A stretch of 64,000 bases of DNA from Euphorbia lathyris. Taxonomy: Eukaryota > Streptophyta > Magnoliopsida > Malpighiales > Euphorbiaceae. The position numbers and the translations under genes were made by a program. Within the stretch, counting starts at the first letter, position 1. Each line of letters opens with the position of its first letter. Location: positions 60,783,756 to 60,847,755 of the forward strand of contig NC_088911.1 of the NCBI RefSeq assembly GCF_963576675.1. Reading direction: 5' to 3'. Positions 1-13,383 of the stretch are shown piece after piece. The notes under the pieces are model-generated. The model was not told the DNA's origin. It saw only the letters and a program-made list of their open reading frames with translations, and ran no database searches.

Positions 1-844
1 AAAAATACATAAGTACGAGAATCAAAAGTGAAATTAATATAAGAATTAAAAAAATAAAATAAAATAATATATGGAAAAAATTAAAAATTAAAATAGAAAC
101 TAAAGTAAAATCTTATAAAATAGTAGAATTTCAAATTAGTAAGAAATGAGAAAGTGAATAGAAAATCTTAAGAGATTGAGAAATAGAATTAAAGAAGTTC
201 GATGTAAATCTAGAATTAAAAAAAAATTAAAATAGATATTAACAAATCGAAGGAAACCTTTTTTTTTATTTTTCTCTAAAACCTCAAAACAAATTGTATT
301 AAAAATTGGACTATTTATATTAAAATCATATATAATTATAATTAAATCATATTATAAAATTTAATTCTCAATATATCATTATTTTATATATATTATAAAT
401 AAAATATGATTTTATGTTATAATTTATAAATTTTAGATGTAAATTCATAAATCTTAAATCCATATTTCATAAAACATAATTTTTAAAACATAATTTTCTT
501 AGAGAAGGCCCACAACATAGGAAAAAGCCCAATTTAAATTAAAATAATTGTATTAGCAACAATACGCCTCTTTACAGCGAAATATCTGCGTGCGGTCGAA
601 GGAAAAACTAACTAACACTAACACGGTATGTGTCTGTTAATAATCGAATTTTCATCCAAGAACGCAGCTTCATCCTTATTGTCCTAAAGGACCATTATAC
701 CCCTCACTCTAAGTACCAACAACAGTTGTTAAAATAACAAGGGGTAGTATAATAATTTCGGTATATCTTTCCATCTCTATCTGCTTTCCTATCACCCAAA
801 GAAAAAGAATTGCATTCCATTGCATTGTCTAGCAGATCATATCA
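1..844 (+). promoter_or_regulatory. Upstream region and 5' leader of the ATG18a-like gene
   Basis: Very AT-rich sequence with no convincing ORF lies upstream of the ATG at 845. Candidate plant promoter words are two site II-like elements bound by TCP factors in other genes (GGCCCA at 507-512 and AGCCCA at 526-531) and an evening-element-like AAATATCT at 580-587. A pyrimidine-rich stretch at about 765-800 would fit a 5' leader. No clear TATA box was seen at a fitting distance. The words are short enough to occur by chance, so the regulatory reading is weak. Confidence 0.4.
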
Positions 845-3800
845 ATGGCGACTCTCTCTGCTTACTCCTCTCCACCATGGCCAAATTCCAACCCTAACTC
901 TAACCTTCTTTCTACGCAAGACGCCGTTGAAGGACTCGAGCCACAATCCCAATCCCAATCTTACGACTCTCTTGCTTCCATTATGCCTTCAGATCACCAC
1001 GCCGATCATCTTTCTTCTGCAAAACCTAACTCCAATTTCCACGCTGCTATTTCTTCACCCACCGACTCCACTTCCCCTCCATCGCAGATTTCCCTACTCC
1101 ATCTCTCCTTCAACCAGGACTATGGATGTTTTGCCGCTGCTACGGACCACGGCTTTCGGATTTACAACTGCGACCCTTTCCGGGAGATCTTCCGCCGGGA
1201 CTTTGATCGCGGTGGCGGTGGTATAGGAGTCGTTGAGATGCTTTTTCGTTGTAATATTTTGGCTCTTGTTGGCGGTGGCTCTGACCCACAGTACCCTCCC
1301 AATAAGGTTATGATCTGGGATGATCATCAGAGCCGCTGCATCGGAGAGCTTTCCTTTAGGTCTGAGGTTCGATCGGTGAAGCTTAGACGAGACAGGATTA
1401 TCGTCGTCTTGGAGCAAAAGATTTTTGTCTACAATTTTGCGGATTTAAAGCTTTTGCATCAAATTGAGACAATTGCAAATCCCAAAGGGCTTTGTGCAGT
1501 GTCGCAGGGAGCTGGTTCATTGGTGTTGGTTTGTCCAGGATTGCAGAAGGGTCAGGTCAGGGTGGAGCATTACGCATCAAAGCGGACTAAATTTATAATG
1601 GCACATGATTCGAGGATTGCCTGTTTTGCTCTCGCGCAGGATGGTCAGTTATTGGCCACCGCCAGCACGAAGGGAACACTTGTTCGGGTTTTTAATGCCG
1701 CTGATGGCACCCTGCTACAAGAGGTGTGTATTTTATTTTCTTCATAGATGATTTATTTATTTATTTTTATCTTTTGTCATACTGTTGAACTCAACCTGGC
1801 AAATTGGTTAGCTGTATTGAGTTTGATGTCGTTGGGTAATGTATAAATTGAGGTTGTTATCAGTAACCATTCATGCAATGTAGTGTTGGGATCATCCTCT
1901 CAATAGGACAGAAAGAAAGAATCTTCCTAGGAGGAACCTAAACGCATTCTGAAAGCACCCTTTACTTTGTTGTTCACAGTAGCAGCTGACCACGCTACCA
2001 CCAAAATAAAAGAAGGTCAACCAAAGCCCAATGCCTTAACCAATACACTGACCCCCTTCTCCTCCTAATGGTCCTGGGATCATTAGAGCTTTGACTCCCC
2101 CTCCAGCAGTAATTCCTGTTGGAGGAAGAATTCCCAAAAAGCTAAAGCTAAAAGCGCAGTGCTGTCTTAAAAGAGGGAGCGAAGTGACCTTGACTAAGAA
2201 GCTACGGGGGCATGAGCGTGATAAGAGGGATTGCTTTCTATGCAAGGGATTGCTTTCTACGCAATTTCCCGCCTCTTTTCCTTGGGAATCCAATCAGTTG
2301 CAGGCTGTTATTTTGTTGTCTTCACTAACAATGGAGCTTAATTTTCACTTTCAAGCTTACAGAAAGACAATTGATTTTTTTTAATATTATTGTATGAATC
2401 GTCTTAACTTTCATGTTGATAATTTAGGAAAATAGTGTTTAGGATCAGTTATTGTTTTCATGTTATGGTCACAATAAGATGCTGTGGTTGAACATTGTCA
2501 TTAAGAGTTGGGTGTACTTTGTTTACACTACTTTGTTATCAATTTCACTAATTTTTGCAATAGCACATTCCAACGTCTATTATTGGGAGGATTTCACTCT
2601 GCATTCTTTGTGAAGCCTCTCTTCTAAAGAAGGGATCTGACACAATTGATCAGTTGAATTGCTCATTAAGCGTGTAATGTGCTACTCACTATGTCTAATT
2701 GCTTATTCTAATATTTAAAAATGAGCTCGCTCTTGTTTCAGCAAATAGATGACGTTTATTCTGTATTATTGGCTATCTGTTGAATATCTTTATTTTACTT
2801 CATATTGTTATCAGTTGCTCATTTCACTTTTAGAATTAGACCCAGCCATAGTAGTTAAAGGCTCGCCTCAGGTGCGCCTGAGGCGCCCCTCACTCAAGGC
2901 TCAAGGTAGTGAGCCTTGATTGCAGAAAGTGAGGCCCTGTTTAAAAGGCTCTCGCCTTGTGCGCCTCGCCCGGGCCTCGGAGCCTGAATCAATGTGCGCC
3001 TGTGTGTTTTCACTAAGGTTTTTTTACTGTTATGTGCAAAACAAATATTTGACTAATCTCAGCCACTAATCTAATTTAAATAAGATTGGTCTTAACCCTT
3101 GATCTAAATAAGAATATCAAGACACATAACTAAATATAGAAAGACTAGAGATGGATTAAGAGCGGTCACGTATAGAAGTCTCCTCCACTTCACTCAAACC
3201 GAAATTCGACAGACACACAGACAGAAGAATTTCAAGTGACAATGAATAGTTATTAGTTAGGTACTTAGGTTTAGACGGTAAGTATATGTTAATGTCTCTA
3301 TGATGTATGAACTTAACTTGGTGTTTTTTGGTTTATGCTTTAACTAGTTAAAGAGTATATATATTTTTTTTTCTGCGCCTTGTGTTCCTCAGGCCCGCGC
3401 CTTGCGTTGCGTCTTGAGCCTAGCCTCCAGGACCTCTTAGTGCCTTAATGCGCCTTGTGCCTATAACAACTATGGACCCAACCCAAGCTACTTGCTCTCC
3501 CCATCTCTCACAAAATGTTTTCAAACTAGTTATTTTTTTTAACTTTGTGAATGCACCATTCTGGTCACGTCCACTGAACTTTTTATATGTTGTTGGTATT
3601 GTGGGAAATAAAATTTGGTGTTCTTGATGAGACAGATTTTGGTTTTGATGACAGCTTTCTGATTGTTGATATCAACTATGTGATTTTTGCTTCCTTGATA
3701 TTTAACTCCAGGTAAGGAGGGGTGCAGATAGAGCAGAAATTTATAGTTTGGCATTTTCTTCAACTGCCCAGTGGCTAGCAGTCTCAAGTGACAAGGGCAC

Positions 3801-4832
3801 AGTTCACGTTTTTAGCCTGAAGAATAATTCAGGGATTCTTGTTGCTGACAAGTCACCAAACACGGCTGATTCTATTGGTGCTTCCAATTTACCCTCCTCG
3901 TCTTTGTCCTTCTTTAAAGGTAACTTCACAGTTTTTGCACCCTCTACAGAAAAATATTCATCAGTTATAATGTGATGAGAAATGCTACCAGTGACTAATT
4001 TCTGTGTGGTAATTCCTGCGATGTGACTTCCACTCATGTGCTAACAGTCACACATGAGGAAAAAAAAACAGTCACACATGAGAAAGGCTCGGATATGTAC
4101 AGTTTCACATTAAAGTGAACCATTTGTACTGAAGTTAAAAATAAAAAACAATTACCCTTTCTGAATGCTGCAAGGACCATAATTAGTTAATGTGAGTTTT
4201 CCCCCCAATTTGTTGGATGCAAATAAAACTTTCCCCATCTTGAGTTGATGGGATAAATGCCCTTGCTGACATTTGATATACATAGAAAGAATAGAAGGGG
4301 GAAAGCCAATTATTTGTTAGATGGAAGGGTGTGGTGGAATAATTGATATATTTTGTGGCAACTGGATCTTAACTGGGTTTTTACATGCAGGTGTTCTACC
4401 CAAGTATTTCAGCTCAGAGTGGTCAGTGGCTCAGTTTCGTTTGGTTGAGGGTTCTCAATACGTTGTTGCTTTTGGCCACCAAAAGAATACAGTGGTTATT
4501 CTTGGGTTGGATGGAAGGTAAGTAAAGAGAATGATGGTTTGGGGATAGATATAATATAAGGGAGTTGTTTCATATATTGGTTTAGGATACTTACTTATGC
4601 ATCACTTTTATATTTGATTAGTTTATTTCTTAAACCGTATCTATTCTGGTGAATGACACTGACAATACATCCGCCCTGTGTAATTTAGATTAGTTTCTCC
4701 GGTGGGCTGAATTTTTGAAATAAATTTGGTTGTGATTGCAGCTTCTATCGGTGTCAATTTGACCCAGTGAATGGGGGAGAGATGTCTCAACTGGAATACC
4801 ACAACTTCTTAAAGCCAGAGTCGGCCTTCTGA
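845..4832 (+). CDS. ATG18A: Autophagy-related protein 18a-like PROPPIN (WD40, PI3P-binding), 4 exons
   Basis: Exons are 845-1723, 3712-3919, 4391-4517 and 4742-4832, all with GT-AG introns, joining in frame to 434 codons plus TGA, close to the roughly 425 residues of Arabidopsis ATG18a. The N-terminal 85 residues are Ser/Pro-rich. A seven-bladed WD40-like propeller follows ([20 protein letters not shown] onward). The conserved R-R-G of the phosphoinositide-binding F/LRRG motif is formed at the exon 1/2 junction ([12 protein letters not shown]). Family knowledge: ATG18/WIPI proteins bind PI3P on the forming autophagosome and act with ATG2 in phagophore growth, under nutrient and oxidative stress. 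Intron 1 is about 2 kb and carries a MITE. No damage to the reading frame was seen. It is the only ordinary host gene found here. Confidence 0.94.
1905..2310. other. Unassigned insertion-like stretch in ATG18a intron 1
   Basis: This part of intron 1 has a more balanced base composition than the surrounding AT-rich intron and contains short open frames on both strands. It resembles a transposon or organelle-derived fragment, but I cannot assign it. It has no splice-site pattern that would make it an exon of the ATG18a gene. Confidence 0.3.
2847..3474. mobile_element. hAT-like MITE in ATG18a intron 1
   Basis: A 628-bp non-coding element begins CATAGTAGTTAAAGGC and ends GCCTATAACAACTATG, imperfect terminal inverted repeats. 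It is flanked by an 8-bp near-duplication, GACCCAGC (2839-2846) and GACCCAAC (3475-3482). Internal sequence near both ends is rich in GCGCC/GGCGC words and the centre is AT-rich. An 8-bp target duplication with short inverted repeats is typical of hAT-derived MITEs. No transposase is encoded. It does not touch a splice site. Confidence 0.75.
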
Positions 4833-5229
4833 GAAGTTCTCGCTCGTATTTTCATTTTCATTTTGGTTCCGTATTATATATTTCACTTACTTTTTTGTGT
4901 TTTACATCGTATTTAATTATATCTAGAAATGGCTTCTTTAACATTGTAAATATGTAACTATGGATTTGTAAAGTATGTTAATGATAGGGAAAAAGAAAAA
5001 AAGAAAATTGACAAGTTAATTTTGTGTTTTTGTTATAATTACATTATTATGGCCTTGTTTGTGCATTTTAATCCTTAATCATTATTGTTATTATTATTTT
5101 CTTGGCCCAATGATGCTTATGTTAAAGAGGTGTGAATGTCCTCAGCAATTATCGAAACTAGCTAACCTGGCATAGTAAAAAATGAAGAACTACTAGCATT
5201 AGTTTGTCTATCTGCTCTATTAGCTAATC
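4833..5229. other. ATG18a 3' UTR and intergenic AT-rich spacer
   Basis: T-rich and A-rich sequence after the stop codon. The first 150-200 bases probably hold the 3' UTR and polyadenylation region. Nothing else recognisable was seen before the LINE remnant begins. Confidence 0.5.
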
Positions 5230-8200
5230 TAGGAACATACGTCACCGTGTGACGTTGCATCTGCTATAACCTTTGCATCAATCTCAGAAGGTACCATATC
5301 CAATTCATGATCTTATGCCCAATAAAGATCCGCCTCTAGCGCCATTAACCTATTCACATTAGCCATGAACCATCCCTCTTCATTGCACACAATAGCTCCC
5401 CAACCATTCCAATTTTGTGCTTGAAAAATTGCTCCATCAACATCAATTTTCCACCATCCAATAGTTGGCCGATTCCACCGCTCCTTTGTTGCTGCCCTGG
5501 TCGAACACGGTGTCCCCTTCCCTACTGTTGTTGTACGCGACCTCCATCACTGATGTCGCTCTCTTTCGTTAATCGGCCATTATAATTTCTTCCCCACTGC
5601 AGAACTGTAACGCTATCAGACTTGCACTCGGGCGTGTTCTGCTGCCACACCCATATACAGCTACTATTGTCCACATTCCGCTGCTGTCTCAACGAACCTC
5701 CATTCGCTGCTGCCCCATATCCCCTCCATGACCACTCCTTGCCACTCTATGCTGCAACCCCACATCAGTCTGTCTAAGTTTTTCGTCTGACGAAAGCCGC
5801 AACTCCCCTGAATCCCTGCTCCTACTCCTTTCTCGCTGCCACTCTGACACAAATTGTCTAATCGTCCTAAATCCGACTTCAGCACTTCTCGGACTATTCT
5901 TCCACAATACATCATTTCTATGTTGCTAAGTATTGTATAAATCACAGATAGTTAGAACCAAAACCTCATTAGCAACTGAAGTACACTTATCAGAAAACCA
6001 AGCTATCACATCCTCATAATCCCCATCAGTTACATTCATACATGCTTCTTGCCAGCTCATTACTGCATACAGGTAAGCACAGAATAGATGTCAGCTGTAT
6101 TCCACATCTACTTCACACACAACACAATTATTAGGTATAACTATATGCCTTGACCTCAGTGGTGATCTCATTGGCAGACACTGAGAACACATCTTCCACA
6201 CAAACATCTTAATTTTTGGTGGAATCCTTAATTCCCATATTCTTCCCCAAGGCACCTTAGTCAGTCTACCCCATCATTACTCTTCCAGTGATCTATACCC
6301 TGACTTACCTGAGTAGGAGCCATTCTTTATACCCTACTAAATTAACCTATCCGGAATGTTGCGAAAAGAAACCACAATTTTAATAATAGCTTCTACCTCT
6401 TGAGTAGAAAACAAGTTCGCCAGCTTACCCCTATCCCAAATCTTAGACCCCTCCATAAATAGCTCCTTTACTCTCATCTCTTCCATTCCTACTGGACCCT
6501 TGGATATAATCAGAGAATGATCCCTTCCCGCAACCCAAGGGTCCCTCCACAACAGTATCCTCTCCCTATTTCCCACCTTCCACCTCAACTCCAAATTCAA
6601 CACACCTATCGATTTCCACAATCCCCTCCAAATAAAACTAGGATTAATGCCCAGATTTGAAGTTAAAAACGTATCAGTAGAGATATCTTTGGCTTTGAAT
6701 AATCTACTGACTAAAGACTTTGGATTCGATATCAACTTGCAACCCTGCTTATCCAACAAGGCCAGATTGAATAAGTATAGCTACCTATACCCCAACACTC
6801 CCTGACCTTTAAGCCTGCACAACTTATCCCACCCAAACTAATGAATACGATTTCTACCATCCTCTTTCCAACCCACCAAAATAAATTCATCATTCTCTAC
6901 AATTCCTCATAAATAGATTTAGGTAACAAGAAAGTACTCATACAAAACGTAAGTAATGCCTGAGCCATAGTTTTAAGGAAATTTATTTACCTGCACTAGA
7001 AAGAAATTTAAACAACTAAATCTCTTCCTCAATATATCAACTAGGAATGAGAACACTCCCTTTTTAGATCTCCCAATTAGAGATGGTAAACCCAAGTATC
7101 TTCCCGTGTTCAAAGGTGACCAAACATCAAGTAATGCACACACACCCCATCCCCGATATCTTGTTTGACATTAGAGCCAAAGAAGATACCTAATTTATGA
7201 ACATTGATTGTCTGCCCTGAAGCCTATTCATAGACCTTGAGTATGCCTAAAATCACTTCTTCTTCCTTCATCGATGCTCCAAAAAATAAAAAGCTAACAT
7301 CATCAAAGAATAGGTGAGAGAAACCACCAGGGTCCCCCCTACACACACGACATCCCTTAATTAAGCCCGACCTCTCCGCTTGGTAAATGAGTTGTGATAA
7401 CACCTCAGCATAGAGTATAAACAAATACAGTGACAAATGGTCTCTTTGTCTAAGGCCCTTTCCCGGTGTAATTGGGCCCATCAATTCTTTATTGACCGAA
7501 ATTAAGTACGATACAATTGTCACACATAGAAGGATCAATTGAACCCATTTCTCTGCAAAGCCCAATCTTAGCAAAACAGCTTCAAGAAACTCCCAATCCA
7601 CCCTATCATAGGCATTGCTGATGTCAATCTTAAAACATTTCCATCATTGCCTCTATTTTTCCTCTTCATATAATGAATAGATTCAAAGGCCACCTACACA
7701 CTATCAACTATTGAATTTCTAGGGACAAAAGTAGATTGACTCTCACTAATCAAATTAGGAAGAATGACCTTCAACCTATTACCCAAAGCCTTTGAAATTA
7801 TCTTATACAATACATTACATAGAGAAATTGGCCTGAAATCTGCCACTCTTCTTGAATTATCATTCTTTGGTATCAAGGCCACCACAATATCATTCAAATT
7901 CGCTGGAAGCTCCCTCCTTTCCAACCAACTTGTACAGGCTTTACACGCATCCTGGCCAATATCTTTCAAAAAATGTTGATAGAACCTCGAGTTTAGAGCA
8001 TCTAGTCCCGGAGATTTTTCCAGATGCATTTGGAAAACTCCAACCCTGAACTCTTCTAAAGTGAATACAGCCACCAACATCCTGTTATCCCTTTCTGATG
8101 CCCCTAGGGAAAGCACATCTACCGTCTCAGTGTTACTCTCCCCAGCCCGCACATACACTTTTTGGAAATATCCCTGCATATGGGTGGAAACATCTTTCTG

Positions 8201-8998
8201 ATTCTTTAGCAAATGACCTGTGTCATCCTCCAATGCTAAGATCAAATTTTGTTTGCATCTGGCCATCACACATGAGTGAATTTTTTTTTTTTTGTATTCA
8301 AGTCACCACCTTTTAACCACAATTGCTTTGCTCTTTGTTTCCAATGACTATCCTCTTGTTCCAGAACCCTATCCAACTGACTCTGAATCTCCGCTACCCG
8401 ATGGACTGATTCCCCATAAACTCTGTCTCTATATTTGTAAAGTAGCCATTTTAAATGGTCAATTTTTTTTGGGTAAAACGACACCTATAATCCACACCAA
8501 ATTTCTCCATATCCGCCACACAAGCTACAAGACGATCCTGGACATTCCTAGCTTTATTCGCTACCAGCTCTGCCTTACCAGCTCCTCAAACTCCGGTTCT
8601 TGAATCCATGCCTGCTCAAACTAAAATCTCCTTTTTCCCCTCGTGTCTGGAAATTCTGAGAGGGATAACACTAATGGGTAAGGATCAGAATATGCCGACA
8701 CAATATTCCACAGTTTATACCTTAGGAACCGACTCAACCAAACAACATCCCTTAAAACCCGATCCAACTTCTCCCTAACCTATCTCTTTGTACCTCTACT
8801 CCTTTCCCATGTGAACAAGCTTCCTCCATGTCTTAACTTAGATAAACGACACTCATGAACCACAATACTAAATCTTCTGATAAGGTATTCCGGATACTCA
8901 ACCCCTCTATGTTTCTCCCCCGGTCTAGAATACAATTGAAATCATCCATAATCACCCAGGGCAACGAGGACTCTGGTGCGTTAAATATGGACTCTAGC
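5230..8998 (-). pseudogene. Decayed L1-type LINE: endonuclease end, reverse transcriptase, RNase H
   Basis: Read on the minus strand, three blocks follow in the expected order. An endonuclease fragment lies at about 8850-8998 (PWVIMDDFN, GDFN-like). Reverse transcriptase blocks lie at about 6340-8480; visible motifs include the Pro-Lys-Asn...FRPISLCN block at about 7764-7890 and a degenerate FFDD catalytic box near 7300. An RNase H domain lies at about 5290-5480 with its metal-binding Asp (IDVDGA) and Glu (ALEAD). Stops and frameshifts separate the blocks, so nothing is translatable as one ORF2. A C-terminal RNase H is known in one group of plant L1 LINEs. The 5' part is cut off at about 8998 by the neighbouring LTR-like repeat. 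The 3' end is unclear. Confidence 0.78.
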
Positions 8999-9480
8999 AA
9001 GTGTACTAGGTCGGGTGTAGTTTTGGTAAGACCAAGTGTCGTATTCCATAGGGATTGAATCAAGTTGATAAAATGAGTTACCTTAACCGTTAGAAGCAAA
9101 TAGTTGGTTGAGTTGGTTTTAATACTAGTGGCATGAAGCAAAATGACGAGATAAAAATAATATGGAAATATCAGATTAAACAAGCACAGGCCTAACACTA
9201 CGCCCATGGGCAACTGCACTCATATTGTTCCATACAACGAAGTAAATCCACATTCCTGATTTGAGTCTCTTTCTCTAGATTCACCAAGGTCCGGTGTCCC
9301 ATTTCCAAAGATTCTAAGCATATAAATTAACCAAGTGTCCTTGTGTTAAGCACATGTAAGCATTAAGCCCCAGAAAGAATTCATTAGATGAAACCTCAAT
9401 ACATGGTTGTTTTTGTGTCCGTCCACAACGATGTAAGCCACATAGTTGGTTCCATTACTTTGGAGCACCGTCTTGCCATC
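8998..9480 (-). repeat. LTR-like repeat X, distal part (interrupted by Athila-1)
   Basis: This stretch and 18851-19458 become one continuous repeat once Athila-1 and its CCATC duplication are removed. The reconstituted repeat matches, in opposite orientation, 47055-47880. The minus-strand end (cttggtcttacc...tagtacacttgc) resembles the end of Athila/Tat-group LTRs, which have a similar block after the TATA/R region. The lineage is uncertain. It cuts into the LINE at its left edge. Confidence 0.55.
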
Positions 9481-10626
9481 TGATAGCGCGGCGCCTAGTG
9501 TGAGCTTTTCTTACGACGATTAAATGTGTATTGCGGTGGATGTGCTATGAATATGGATGTGATCTTTTAAATGTTCTTTAACTCTACTAGACGCTACGAC
9601 TACTTAGGGGCAAGTGTACCCCGTCGTATCAAGTAATAATCCGGTTAAGACCGGGTATCGAATCCACGGGATTTATAATTACAAGTATTAGACGACTCGG
9701 TTTCGTATGTTATTTAAGCGGTAATTACTTTGGGGTTAAGTAAGACACAACTACACACTATTCCTCACTATTGGTGACACAGATTTATGTAATGGAAAAC
9801 TCCACGGAGTGATATGGGTGACGATAAGTTATAAATATAATATGCAATAACTCCGAATATATTCGGTTGACGATTTACTCTTGCAAAGACGACTACGTGT
9901 AGTTCGACCGACCCGTGAAGTACTTAGACTACGTGGTTCCTAGTCAAGGCGTGTCTAATGCTGGGGACCAGAAACTAGGGCCCGTAAGTTTCGTGGCTTG
10001 TCAATTCCTACGGTTTCCGGTTTGTCACTTCCGGTAAGGCAACACCTATATGAGTCCCTAAAGATAGCCCGAATGGCGTCGGAAATCGCGTTCCCCGACA
10101 CAATAGTCAATTATGAGTATCAAAACAAGCAATAAACATCAACACGTATATAGAAATGGAAATTGCAAATCATATATTATAAATATGGAAAGCGTAAATG
10201 CAGAGTACAACCAAGCCTAGTACATAGGAAGAGTGCAAGCTAGTTAGCAAGTGAAGAGGGAAGAATCGGCCCTCGGAACTAGCTAACCGGACTCAAGGCC
10301 GTCTCTTAGGTCTTGGAGGTGGAACTCTCGAGCTTGGTGGACGAGGATGGAACAGAACTTTGACGAATGACGGATCAAATGAACAAGCTCTCAAGGTGGT
10401 AGAGTTTTATTACATAAAAACTGAATCTAAAACTAAAACAACAAGAATTCTATCAAAAGAAGTAAAATGTAGCTATGTACGAGGTTCCAAGAGATCAAGA
10501 GATAGAAGGTAGAAGGTGTCTAAATGAGTGCTAGTCACTCTTATTTATACATCAAGCTAGGGGTAGAATTGTAACTTCACAAGGTACAAGTATGGAGCAA
10601 CATTATTTGGTGCAGAAATCCCATGA

Positions 10627-11005
10627 TACGCCCCGCGTAAGGTGATATACGCCCCGCGTAAGTGCCCATTCCGTCAGAAATCTCCTGCATATGGACCAAT
10701 TCTATGTCTAATTGTCTCAAATACGCCCTGCGTAGCTGAAGTACGCCCCGCGTAAATGAGTCTCTAATCTTTTTACATTGAAGAACTACCTTTTATGCCC
10801 TACGTAAATGGTGATACGCCCCGCGTATGGAGAGTTGACTCCGGGAGACAATGCAATCTGACTTTCAGGATTAGGCCAATTATTTTTGACATGTGTCATA
10901 CGCCCCGCGTATGCTGAGTCATTTCCACATGGTGCCTGCGGATAAGGCAATTATTTCTGACACCATGTTTTACGCCCCGCGTAAATAATGATACGCCCCG
11001 CGTAT
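10627..11005 (-). promoter_or_regulatory. U3 array of paired TACGCCCCGCGTA inverted repeats (Athila-1)
   Basis: Nine motif copies are seen. Four pairs have start-to-start spacing of 21, 20, 21 and 21 bp. Pair starts are 95 and 72 bp apart on the TATA side. The nearest motif starts 78 bp from the TATA box at 10542-10549. The role is inferred from position only: upstream promoter element of the LTR. Confidence 0.7.
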
Positions 11006-11166
11006 TTGAGTAGATTTTCACTCCTTCCTCGTACCTGAAATACAAATCTTGAGAGCCGAGTTAGCTTGACGTTTTATTTTCTAATACAACAACAACAACA
11101 ACAAAGCCTTAGTCCCGAAATGATTCGGGGTCGGCTAACATGAACCATCATATAAAACCGTGAAAA

Positions 11167-13383
11167 TCAAGTCGTGTCAGCGACACAGATTCGCTCCCTC
11201 CACTCCGTCCTATCCACTACCATATTTTCCTCAATTCCCAATAAACTCATATCACTCTCGATCACCCTCCTCCAAGTTTGCTTAGGTCTTCCCCTACCCC
11301 TCACCACTACATCCCTTTGCCACTCTTCGGTTCTCCTAACCGGCGCATCAAGCGCTCTACGTCTCACATGGCCAAACCACCTTAGTCGGTTTTCTCTCAT
11401 TTTATTCTCAATAGATGTGACCCCTACTTTTGTCCTAATTATTTCATTACGCACCCGGTCCTTTCTCGTGTGACCACACATCCATCTCAACATACGCATC
11501 TCCGCCACCGACATCTTATGGATGTGGCAGTGTTTCAATGCCCAACACTCCGTACCATATAACAATGCTGGTCTAATTGCCATCCGGTAGAATTTTCCCT
11601 TCAATCTATTAGGCATGCCGGGGTCATAAAGGAAACCCGTAGCACTCTTCCACTTCGACCAACCAGCTTTAATCCTATGAGCAACATCTCCATCTACTTC
11701 TCCATCCGTTTGGATAATAGATCCTAAATACCGGAAGCAATCCGAGGCCTGAACAACTCTCCCATCTAGGATGATTGTCCCTGCCTCCCTACTCCTACGG
11801 CCGCTAAACTTACACTCCAAATATTCTGTCTTACTTCGACTCAACTTAAAGCCTCTAGATTCTAGAGTTTGCCTCCATAGTTCCAACTTCATCTCCACTC
11901 CTTCTTTCGTCTCCTCAACCAACACAATATCATCTGCAAACAACATGCACCATGGTATACCATCTTGAAGTGAACTTGTTAGTTCATCCATAACGATGGC
12001 AAAAAGAAATGGGCTTAGTGCGGAACCTTGATGCACTCCAATCGTAATAGGAAACTCTTCAGTCTTCCCAACACTAGTACGTACACTCGTGCATACTTCC
12101 TCATACATGTCCTTTATGATGTCAATATATTTCCGCGAAATGCCTTTCCTTATCAAGGCCCACCAAAGTACTTCCCTTGGTACCTTATCATATGCTTTCT
12201 CCAAGTCAATGAAAACCATATGCAAGTCTTTCTTCTTATTTCGATAGTGCTCCATTAATTGTCTCATTAGATGGATGGCTTCCATAGTTGATCTTCCCGG
12301 CATAAAGCCAAACTGGTTTTCCGAGATCTTCACCGTCCTCCTTAGCCTTTGTTCAATCACTCGCTCCCAAAGTTTCATAGTGTGACTCATTAATTTGATT
12401 CCCCGATAGTTGGCACAATCTTGGACATCGCCTTTGTTCTTATACAAAGGGATTAAGGTACTTTTCCTCCATTCTGATGGCATCTTATTGTTTCTCCAAA
12501 TTTTGTTGAAGAACGTCGTCAACCATTCGATTCCTCTTTCTCCCAAACATCTCCAAATCTCAATAGGGATGCCATCAGGTCCTACTGCTTTCTTCAACTT
12601 CATCTTACTTAATGCCATTTTGACTTCACCCTTTTGAATTCTCTGCAGGCATTCATGATTTATCATATCGTGATGGATACTTATATCTCCAACATCTTGT
12701 TGGCGATCTCCATTAAATAAGTCATCAAAATAGGACCTCCATCGTTCCTTGATATCCTTATCTCCAACTAGGACTTTTTGGTCCACATCCTTCACACATT
12801 TAACTTTTCCGAGATCTCGCGTCTTCCTATCTCTCATCCGAGCAATTCTATATATGTCTCTTTCCCCTTCTTTCGTATCCAATCTTGTATACAGATCCCG
12901 ATTCACCTTTGCTCTAGCATCTCGTATGACCTTCTTTACTTCCCTTTTAGCCTCTTTGTATTTTTCGTAGTTCTCGTCACTCCTATATTTCCCTAATAGT
13001 TTATAGGATTCTCTCTTACTCTTTACTGCTTGTCGTACTTCTTCTGTCCACCAAGATGTGTCCTTACCCGGTGGCATGCTACCTTTAGATTCCCCTAGAA
13101 CTTCCTTCGCTACTTCCCTTATACTATGCTCCATCTTATTCCATATCGAATCTATATCTGAATCCATATTGCAAGTCCAAATATCTTTTTTGGTCATCTC
13201 ATCCATAAATTTTTGTTGATTCTCCCCTTGCAATTTCCACCACTTAATCTTAGTCTCTACTTGAGGTGTTTGTTTTCTTATACATTTCCTACTTCGAAAA
13301 TCTAGCACCACTACTCTATGTTGGGTTGTCGTACTCTCACCAGGGATCACCTTTACAATCAATATAACTCTTTCTCCAAGCAC
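11167..13383 (-). CDS. RTE LINE reverse transcriptase part
   Basis: A 738-codon frame with a long linker (residues 1-250), then a non-LTR reverse transcriptase: [53 protein letters not shown] and the catalytic FADD box at about residue 490. A C-terminal region with a Cys/His-rich stretch ([12 protein letters not shown]...GHTRKDR) and GHVRRR follows. All RT boxes look intact. The true start is the endonuclease frame upstream; the Met used here lies inside the fused ORF, after a frameshift. Apart from that break the element appears young. Confidence 0.9.
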   Translation of the reverse strand: MLGERVILIVKVIPGESTTTQHRVVVLDFRSRKCIRKQTPQVETKIKWWKLQGENQQKFMDEMTKKDIWTCNMDSDIDSIWNKMEHSIREVAKEVLGESKGSMPPGKDTSWWTEEVRQAVKSKRESYKLLGKYRSDENYEKYKEAKREVKKVIRDARAKVNRDLYTRLDTKEGERDIYRIARMRDRKTRDLGKVKCVKDVDQKVLVGDKDIKERWRSYFDDLFNGDRQQDVGDISIHHDMINHECLQRIQKGEVKMALSKMKLKKAVGPDGIPIEIWRCLGERGIEWLTTFFNKIWRNNKMPSEWRKSTLIPLYKNKGDVQDCANYRGIKLMSHTMKLWERVIEQRLRRTVKISENQFGFMPGRSTMEAIHLMRQLMEHYRNKKKDLHMVFIDLEKAYDKVPREVLWWALIRKGISRKYIDIIKDMYEEVCTSVRTSVGKTEEFPITIGVHQGSALSPFLFAIVMDELTSSLQDGIPWCMLFADDIVLVEETKEGVEMKLELWRQTLESRGFKLSRSKTEYLECKFSGRRSREAGTIILDGRVVQASDCFRYLGSIIQTDGEVDGDVAHRIKAGWSKWKSATGFLYDPGMPNRLKGKFYRMAIRPALLYGTECWALKHCHIHKMSVAEMRMLRWMCGHTRKDRVRNEIIRTKVGVTSIENKMRENRLRWFGHVRRRALDAPVRRTEEWQRDVVVRGRGRPKQTWRRVIESDMSLLGIEENMVVDRTEWRERICVADTT

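Noticed and set aside
2036..2384. Hidden exon or organelle insertion in ATG18a intron 1
   Set aside because: The gene's exons join perfectly without it. It looks foreign, but I could not match it to any organelle gene.
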